Shown here one piece after another: positions 7,101 to 13,200 of a DNA stretch of 16,704 nt. A model generated the notes under the pieces. It had not been told where the DNA came from. It worked only from the letters and a program-made list of their open reading frames with translations, and searched no databases. The DNA comes from Acanthaster planci (taxonomy: Eukaryota > Echinodermata > Asteroidea > Valvatida > Acanthasteridae): NCBI RefSeq assembly GCF_001949145.1, contig NW_019091375.1, forward strand, positions 302,885 through 319,588, in the 5' to 3' direction. The translations under genes were made by a program, and so were the position numbers. Position 1 is the first letter of the stretch. Each line of letters begins with the position of its first letter.

Positions 7101-9197
7101 CATCGCTACAGAGGTCTCATGGACAACTTTTAGCTACAATTAATGAAAACTCTTAACAAGGCCTGTTATGCAAAACTGTATTCACCAGCAGTGTAGTAAA
7201 TTATGGAGTAATTGTGACCTCAGTTTTGTCCAAAGTTTCTTTAAAGTAGTTAGCTCCATTAACAGCAAGGTAATTTTTCTACTTAAAGTGGGTATATTTC
7301 AAATTATTTAGACATCAAGTGTAGAGAACATTCATACTAAAAATTGTCTACTTAACAAACGTCTATAAATTTTCAGTAGCAAAACTTATTGAAGACTCAG
7401 AAAGGTCCCCATTTCCAATGTCAAACAGTTTTGTTCAGATTGTTTGCCATGGAAAGCCAAGTGAATGAATGTCTATGCGTAATTTTTTACCGTTCTTTTC
7501 TAGGACCTCTACCAGTCACATTCCCATCATCTGTTGTCGCAGTGGTCTTAGGAACACCAGCCTTTGTCTTGGACTGTTTATCTTTCTTCTCCAGTTTGGT
7601 CCTTTTGGAGGGAGGTGGCGTCGATCGAGCAAAATCATCTAGATGGAAACAGAAACATTTGCAAAAAAATAAGGGCAACTGCCGTAAATTTTTTTTTTTC
7701 CAAACTACATGTACACGCACTTTCTCTTTGTGTCACTTTCTTTGAGGCACAACTCCAATATTGAGGCAGGCCTTTGTTAGTACTGTGTCAGGCCAGTAAT
7801 GGTAACCTGCCTCTGTGTGCAAACTACTTACCAATTAATTATGCATAATAATGCGGAAACAGACTATAAATATAAAAATTTTGGAAATGCAGCTGTCAAG
7901 ATGTCATCTTAGTTTATCAATAGTTCATTTGTATCGAGACATTAAAGTGGAATTTATGCCGTAAAATCACCCTGTATTCAATTCGACATTGCAAAGACAC
8001 AAAGATGACACTTCTTAATAATACAAACCTAATTCTTGCCATCTGTAAACCTTATTTTGTAGGATGAAACAATTTTTTGTTTTTGTTCTTTTCAATCTTT
8101 GCACAAAGATAAACAGCAATGAATGAAATGGAAGGCTATGCTAAGTGGCATCAGATTGGGTGCATATACAATGTGCAATGACACACCATTTCTTGAAGCA
8201 ATCTACCGTCTAGTGCTCAGAATGAATTGGATCAAAATCTGTGAGAATCTGTGGCTAGCATGATGCCAGGAAGTTTGTCTTAACTCCGGAAAGGTACAAC
8301 TTGCATGGCCCAAAACCCTCCATTTTATTGCAAGTCAAATTTCAAGCTATTTCAGAAAATAGTCAAACCTTTCAAATCAAAGCAATTTATATATATATGA
8401 ATTTTACCATCACTGTCATCCTCAGCATCGAAGCCTGAATACTTCACTGTTTTCTTGGCTCTGAAAATCAAGACAGAAACGATGACTGCACGAGACAAGG
8501 CTATGTGTCACAGGAGGCCACTGCACTGTGTAGCTGCAGATGGCCTATTCCTGCAGATTCCACCATATCCACAGTCTTATAAATGTTCAAATTATACATT
8601 TTTGTACGCAGAGGATGAATTGAGATTTCAAATTGGGCATGATGGAAAGAATTCCATATACGGACGACAGTGTCACTGATATTTCCCTGCAGCATATTTC
8701 CCTGTGGTTAGCCATCTTGAGATGGTACATGTACATGCATCTTCTGAAGACAGTTTGTTTTAACTTCTGTGTTCCCTAGACAGCCCGTCAATGATGACTA
8801 GATGACATTTCTTTTTTAATGTCCAACAGGTGTCTAAAGGGAAAGAGTTCCATATACTGACAACAATTAACATGATTGACGCCCCTGTGCAGTATGAGAC
8901 TTGTCTGAAAAAACGTAGGCCTACGCCTAACTACGTGTAAACATGACAAAAGTCATGAGTACAATCATGACTGCATAAGTACCTAGTCCTACCTCATGTC
9001 CGAATCCGCAGGCCTAGTAATTATGTACCTTGGCTTTATGATGGCCCTACGAGTACGAGGCTACGTGTACATGGTGTACATATGAACTTTCCTGCCTCTC
9101 CGTGGCACGCATGTAAAACTAGTCAGTAGTCTACGACCATGTCGATCTGACAAACTAGCTTAAAAACTTACCTCGATGATCTCCGACCATCAGACAT
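4031..9197 (-). CDS. RAD51AP1: RAD51-associated protein 1 (complete, eight coding exons, 396 aa)
   Basis: Exons in transcript order: 9197..9172, 8460..8408, 7638..7491, 6960..6800, 6048..5779, 5425..5210, 4904..4710, 4152..4031. Total 1,191 nt, all phases consistent. Known for the family: RAD51AP1 binds DNA and RAD51 and stimulates D-loop formation and strand pairing in homologous recombination in the nucleus. Seen: an N-terminal KKTVKYSGFDAEDDSDDDF box (about residues 10-29) matching the vertebrate start; basic linkers; an amphipathic helix at 84-98; a basic Ala-rich stretch at 185-201 (GRRKRQAAKAAVAKQRE); acidic Ser/Asp clusters at 203-242; a basic Lys/Ser-rich region; and the C-terminal RAD51-binding motif at 377-393. 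Vertebrate proteins are about 335-350 residues, so this one is slightly longer. It is divergent from TM7SF3 and convergent with the golgin gene. The match to the human protein is from memory but extends over the whole length. Confidence 0.93.
4153..4709 (-). other. RAD51AP1 intron 7
   Basis: Bounded by GTGAGT and TTGCAG on the minus strand. It contains A-rich runs at 4161-4170 and 4281-4301, and a small perfect inverted repeat ACATCC/GGATGT near 4348-4366. No gene seen. Confidence 0.7.
4710..4904 (-). CDS. RAD51AP1: RAD51AP1 exon 7
   Basis: The acceptor is TTGCTCACATCAG and the donor AGCA|GTGAGT. It encodes a Pro/Ser/Thr/Lys-rich segment ending RKPGWSSPS, equivalent to the vertebrate Lys-Trp-Pro-Pro stretch before the RAD51-binding motif. 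Phase 1 at both ends. Confidence 0.87.
4905..5209 (-). other. RAD51AP1 intron 6
   Basis: AT-rich, with consensus splice ends. Nothing else recognised. Confidence 0.7.
5210..5425 (-). CDS. RAD51AP1: RAD51AP1 exon 6 (acidic cluster then Lys-rich region)
   Basis: The acceptor is TTGATGTTAG and the donor ACAG|GTATGT. It encodes an acidic patch (SGDDSSSDEFDADDADSDYE) followed by Ser/Lys/Thr-rich basic sequence ending AAKRT. The acidic-to-basic switch matches the vertebrate protein's middle region. Acidic S-D clusters are typical CK2-type sites (inference). Confidence 0.87.
5426..5778 (-). other. RAD51AP1 intron 5
   Basis: AT-rich. The donor is GTACGA. Reading through it would add about 17 residues before a stop at 5726, so intron retention would truncate the protein before its RAD51-binding end. 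Nothing else recognised. Confidence 0.65.
5779..6048 (-). CDS. RAD51AP1: RAD51AP1 exon 5 (KEN motif and basic Ala-rich region)
   Basis: The acceptor is TGTGTGATCAG and the donor GCTG|GTACGA. It encodes a Ser/Thr linker, a KEN tripeptide (residues 150-152), the acidic ETLDEDE, then GRRKRQAAKAAVAKQRE and an acidic Ser/Glu/Asp tail. The donor is not the only possible one: the frame stays open to 5726. I chose it because its phase fits and the joined DFKAESGDDSS matches the vertebrate order of residues. Confidence 0.82.
6049..6799 (-). other. RAD51AP1 intron 4
   Basis: Contains the hairpin at 6214-6236. A long minus-strand open frame here (6374-6796) is partly the run-on of exon 4's region and shows no homology I recognise, so I treat it as non-coding. 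Confidence 0.65.
6214..6236. repeat. Perfect 9-bp inverted repeat, 5-base loop
   Basis: CCAAATATT (6214-6222), loop TGTTG, AATATTTGG (6228-6236). Inside RAD51AP1 intron 4. AT-rich and possibly fortuitous. Confidence 0.6.
6800..6960 (-). CDS. RAD51AP1: RAD51AP1 exon 4 (UIM-like helix)
   Basis: The acceptor is TTTTTACTAG and the donor ACTG|GTATTG. It encodes VPLDEKIFDREMQLAMELS followed by RQES, then a Gln/Lys/Thr-rich linker. The DEKIFDREMQLAMELS part aligns with the vertebrate DDKLYQRDLEVALALS. The helix fits the ubiquitin-interacting-motif core (acidic, A-x-x-x-S-x-x-E). The open frame continues past the donor, but the phase-1 junction to 6048 restores similarity. Confidence 0.88.
6961..7490 (-). 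other. RAD51AP1 intron 3
   Basis: Consensus ends (GTAAAA...ACTAG) with a strong pyrimidine tract before the acceptor. No other feature recognised. Confidence 0.7.
7491..7638 (-). CDS. RAD51AP1: RAD51AP1 exon 3 (basic, Pro/Lys/Thr-rich)
   Basis: The acceptor is CCATCTAG and the donor AACG|GTAAAA. It encodes a disordered basic segment (DFARSTPPPSKRTKLEKKDK...) ending in GRGPRKER. PSKRTKLEKK could serve as a nuclear localisation signal. Phase 1 in, phase 2 out. Confidence 0.88.
7639..8407 (-). other. RAD51AP1 intron 2
   Basis: AT-rich. It holds a short (TA)n run near 8388-8398. No gene or element recognised. Confidence 0.7.
8408..8460 (-). CDS. RAD51AP1: RAD51AP1 exon 2 (conserved N-terminal box)
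   Basis: The acceptor is GATTTTCAG and the donor GATG|GTAAAA. It encodes AKKTVKYSGFDAEDDSD, the basic-aromatic-acidic N-terminal box shared with vertebrate RAD51AP1. The acidic run continues as DDF across the junction. Confidence 0.9.
8461..9171 (-). other. RAD51AP1 intron 1
   Basis: Contains the 26-bp direct repeat pair at 8644-8669 and 8840-8865. Its 5' part (8915-9120) is dense in short palindromes: GTAC, CATG, AGGCCTA, TACGTG. No coding exon seen. Confidence 0.65.
8644..8865. repeat. Diverged 26-bp direct repeat pair
   Basis: Copies at 8644-8669 and 8840-8865 share 23 of 26 bases, with core GGAAAGARTTCCATATAC, start to start 196 bp apart. They may be ends or internal pieces of a decayed mobile element. 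Confidence 0.6.
9172..9197 (-). CDS. RAD51AP1: RAD51AP1 coding exon 1 (start codon)
   Basis: ATG at 9197-9195 encodes MSDGRRSS plus two bases of an Arg codon, with donor GAG|GTAAG. A first exon this short fits the gene, whose conserved box begins about residue 10. Splicing to 8460 gives RAKKTVKYSGFD, closely matching the vertebrate start, which supports this ATG. Confidence 0.85.
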
Positions 9198-9279
9198 ATT
9201 TCTATCAACATTGAATTCCTGTCACGTTTCTGAATATAGCCTTTTAATTCAGTTAAAATGTATGAAAAGACTTATAAAC

Positions 9280-9284
9280 ATTGG
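9280..9284 (-). promoter_or_regulatory. CCAAT box candidate for RAD51AP1
   Basis: ATTGG on plus is CCAAT on minus (GCGACCAATGTT), 83 bases upstream of the RAD51AP1 ATG. CCAAT boxes with E2F sites are typical of S/G2 genes; the role here is inferred. Confidence 0.4.
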
Positions 9285-9327
9285 TCGCGTCGAAATGACA
9301 CGCATAACGCTAGGTCGTATTTAGAAA

Positions 9328-9335
9328 TTCCCGCG
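9328..9335. promoter_or_regulatory. E2F-like site
   Basis: TTCCCGCG matches the E2F core TTSSCGC. It lies about 130 bp upstream of the RAD51AP1 ATG and about 45 bp from the CCAAT box. E2F control would fit a replication-coupled repair gene; this is inference from a motif match. Confidence 0.4.
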
Positions 9336-9833
9336 GATGTCAGTGTCAAAGGTCGTCTAGTCTTATGTGAAGTGCGCCCCCATAGCGTCGTCAAGGCGTG
9401 AAAGCATGGAGCGGGTGAAAACAATCAACAAAATTCACGCGCAAACCAACATTAAATGAGTTTCTCAAACAAAAAACTTTCGTTTGGTCCTTAATGTGTG
9501 GGTTAATCAATTACAATTTTAATTATTTATATCCACCCCCCCCCCACCGAAACCAACCTCCACGGTTTAAGTTCCCACGGTTGCATGCACATGATGCAGG
9601 TGTGTCGTTTTGGGCCGTTTTTCAACTGTCATTTCATCAGCCGTACCCCTGGACGAAATTACCGAAACCAGGGAATAGATTCTGCCATATATTTACACAA
9701 TCTCAGCTTTCTTTTAGTCAAACACTTTCCTTTTTCGAAAGCTTGAATTAGTGTAATGCGCCCTTAGAGAAGGCTCATGTGAGGGCGTCCTGCCAACTTA
9801 ACGGAGTACGGGTCGTTTCTTCGGCGTTTATTC

Positions 9834-9879
9834 TTCCAAGCATGGAGGAAGGAATGTGTTCCTTCCTCCATGTTCCAAG
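9834..9879. repeat. Perfect 14-bp hairpin flanked by 7-bp direct repeats
   Basis: The arm CATGGAGGAAGGAA (9841-9854), a 4-base loop TGTG, and the exact reverse complement (9859-9872). Immediately outside each arm is TTCCAAG (9834-9840 and 9873-9879). This is the layout of a tiny insertion with a target-site duplication. It lies about 340 bp upstream of the TM7SF3 ATG. Confidence 0.85.
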
Positions 9880-10213
9880 TTAGACCTACTTCCATGATAC
9901 ACTTTGCCTAGACAGAAACACTTTCCACACGACGAAGATGTTTATTTCAACCAACCTTGGGATAACTTTGTTTTAGCATTTGGAAATTTACAGACATTAG
10001 TTTCAGTGACCGAATTTCTTTACCAGTGTTCAAGTTGTTCATGGTATAGTACAGGGCCTAATCGTGGGGTAGAAATGAATCCATAGACTTGACAATAAGT
10101 CGTTAGGCAGTCTTGATTCTTCCGAGTGGTACAACTTGTGCCGACTGAGGGCGCGGTTTAGCGAGGCAATAAATCAGTCACGGGTCGAGTCCTGTTCTCC
10201 AAATCGTGTCAGA

Positions 10214-10289
10214 ATGAAAGTTTATCATTTTTCCGAGTTTGTTTTTTTGTTGCTAATTCAAGTATCAACCGAAGTGGCTCTTCATGATG
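10214..10289 (+). CDS. TM7SF3: TM7SF3 exon 1 (signal peptide)
   Basis: The ATG at 10214 encodes MKVYHFSEFVFLLLIQVST followed by EVALHD: a short basic start, a hydrophobic core and a polar end typical of a signal peptide. Donor GATG|GTAGGG (phase 1). The frame is open upstream to 10136 without an ATG, so this ATG is the first available. The exon is assigned by its phase match and signal-peptide character. Confidence 0.75.
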
Positions 10290-13200
10290 GTAGGGGTCTA
10301 ATTGTGTTTAAAAATAAACTCTACTAACTTTTCCTCATCAAATGGCATGTTGTTGGGCCTAACTAGGCCTAGGCATGCTAGCCTCATGAAATGACACTTT
10401 CATTCATGACATGATGACGCATCATGTTCGTGGCACGCACTGAAGATCTCAAGATTAGGCTATAGAACTTTCCTCCTTTGAAAATAGTTGTGATCAATGG
10501 TAATCGAGATAATATCCTGAGCCTACATGTAGAATGGGACTAGGCGTAAATGTAACTTGTTACAGTTGGTCTAAGTGTAGAAATACACGTGACTTAGGCC
10601 TACATGTAGGTCATGTAGGTAGGGCCGTGAGAATGAACATCCCGGATTTCCGTCTCGACAGTTTTGAAACCCATGAGACTTTTTTCATTATTCATTAGTT
10701 GGTGTACTGCGCATCAATAGCGAGTACGTATCCATGCAAAGGGAACCAACCTTGAAAGTAGACTAGCTCTCAAACCGTCTTGCATCATGCCATTTGTACA
10801 TGGGCACACAACGAACTCCCGATTTACTTTGCAGCCATGTTTTAACCATTCCCGATGGGAACAACAATGATTTTTCTAAAATAAAACTTTTTGGAAAATA
10901 ATGGCATTTTTTTGAAAGCTGTTTAAGCGGTATGCGGGCAGTGGACGGAAATCCAGGATATTCATTCTAATGGTCTAGTCCAAAACCTATGATGAGTGTA
11001 ACATTAGCCTCCTTTCAGTTTCAAATCTTATTGTGGAATAAGAAAATTGAGAGATATATTTGGGTTAGTATCAACATTTTGCCGTATTGAGAAATTCAGG
11101 AAATCCACCATTCCTTCATAATCTACAGGTATGACTGTGTTATAGTTGGTTTCGTGTATCGTACAGTACATATTTTGCTTTCTTTAAGCCCGTTATATTT
11201 CATTTTTTACCTCGGCCTAATCCTTTTCTATTATCGGGAGGGGTTGTCTTGTAACTAATTCCACTTTTTTTGTACCCAATCTTCAGAGTGTATTAATGGT
11301 CTGGATGGCCGTCTTCATCTCAACTTATTAATTCCAACTCAGTGCAATCTGCCACCACTTGCAAAACTTCACATCCAGTTGGACCACGTGGACCCATCGA
11401 CTTCATTTCTCATTTTGACTGTCCAGACGCCCAACATTCCTGTACAGATCTCGCTCACCCAGAACCCGACGCTAGATTATTCCATCAATGGCACAGACGT
11501 TGGACTGGTCTCAGTTTTGGAACCTGGGCAGGAACTTGTCCAATGGTTCTTGACATCGTCTTGGAATTTCACTGTTCCGGTTCAGTTATTTGCTTTGCCG
11601 TACCAAAGCTCAAATACCAGCTTGGGTGAGTTATTAATTGCACTTTGAGTTTTGAGTCCTGAATCAGGTCTGAGTCCGATCTCCATCTCATTGAGTCATT
11701 TCAACAGGTTATGTCCAGTGTAAAGAAAGTGTATTTATGTCGTAACAGAATGAAAGGACTGGAAAAACAAAGAATATCAAAAGACTTCAAGGGACGGGAA
11801 GTTTGGAATTTGTTCTTGAAAGCATATTTTGTTACAACAGCACTCTTTATATCGCCAGATGAGTGAACTTGTAATTCTAAATGCCAACTATAGTTACATC
11901 AATTTAACTATGAAGCAACCAACTTCAAATACATGGCTTCTGCATTGTTTTTGGTAATCCCACAAGCCTTTTGCATTTAAGCCTGAAAGGTCAAGGGTAA
12001 AGGTCACAAAAACAAGACAGATCTTGTTTGCAAGCCAAAAATGACAGTTGTGTGGTTAACCCTGGGCTTGGTGGGGCATATATGTTTGTTAACACGTCTT
12101 TCTTGCTTCCTCCTTTAGTTCCGATTCCTGGTGCTTGCAACCAGGAATTTGATCTTGAGAATGATCCTAACCTTCACCTTCACAACACGAGCTCCCTGAA
12201 CATCACTGTTCTAGAGTTTGCTGCAGCCAATGTAGGCATGAAACGGGGCAGCATCCCATCGTCTTGCGATTCTGGTACGACATCACTCAGATTTCGCCTC
12301 ACGTATGCCCTTTATGTGCGCCATCTAGGGGCGCAGGAGTTTGACAATGAGACATTCTTTGATGAAATGATGAAAATGTCAAGGGTTGGCGACATCAGGA
12401 AATATGGAGAACAGGTAAGAAAATATTGAAGCACAGAGATGATGAAGGTTGACAAATATTCCACGCAATTCCCAGCCTTTGATAAAAAATAAATATCTGC
12501 TTATCTGTCGACTCAGGGCATACCTTGAGTAACACATGGCAACTAAACAATCTGTGAATAAGAACTCAAAGAAACAAAGACTCACTGATCCTCTCCATGG
12601 TACAGATGTTGAATTCCTTGTCAGAACTCACCCAGCCATCTTTAAGTCAAACCGCCGTGTACTGTGTTGTTGTCTCGCCTTCTAAGTACCATATTTGGCA
12701 GCCATTTTCTCATTTGTCATTACTTTTTGTTTACATGTGTTGCCCTTTTTAGTAGTGTGCTTTTTTTGTTATCATTATTATTAATCATTTCTGGTAATGA
12801 CGCCGAGGATTCCTCAAAAGTGCCCTTGGCACTGTAGCTTGCAAGGCTGAAGAAACCTGTAGAGAGGAGACAATGAGAAGCAGCCTCACAGTTTTAGAGG
12901 TGGGAAGAAAACCCCAGAGGAATATTCTGGGTAAAACCCACAGAGTCAGGTAGGGACTGAAAACCAATCCACATGTGGTAGGAACGGAACTAGGACCGCA
13001 GAGGCAGAAAGCGAGGAAAGAACCAACTACATCAACCGGACTCGCCTTTCCCTTATTCTTTTTTCAGTCGTTGTAAATCTGTAAATCAAGTCATGCAGAG
13101 CCTCAAATCTTGCTTTTGGAAAATTCTTCCAGGCTGCAGAGTTGCAGAAATGTTTCAGCTTTTTGCCTTTGAAATCAAGTGTGGCGTGATCAATGTGCTT

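Larger units (their letters stand above)
9198..10213. promoter_or_regulatory. Shared divergent promoter interval of RAD51AP1 and TM7SF3
   Basis: The two start codons are 1,016 bp apart and point away from each other, so both promoters and 5' UTRs must lie here unless there are upstream non-coding exons. CpG-containing sequence is concentrated at 9280-9450, next to RAD51AP1. No TATA box is convincing. The interval also holds a poly-C tract (9536-9546) and the hairpin at 9841-9872. Confidence 0.65.

Noticed and set aside
10342-10380. Two partial p53 half-sites (TGGCATGTTG and AGGCATGCTA) in TM7SF3 intron 1
   Set aside because: Tempting because human TM7SF3 is p53-responsive, but one matches 8 of 10 and the other 9 of 10, spaced 19 bp apart (beyond the usual 0-13). 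CATG words are abundant here by composition.
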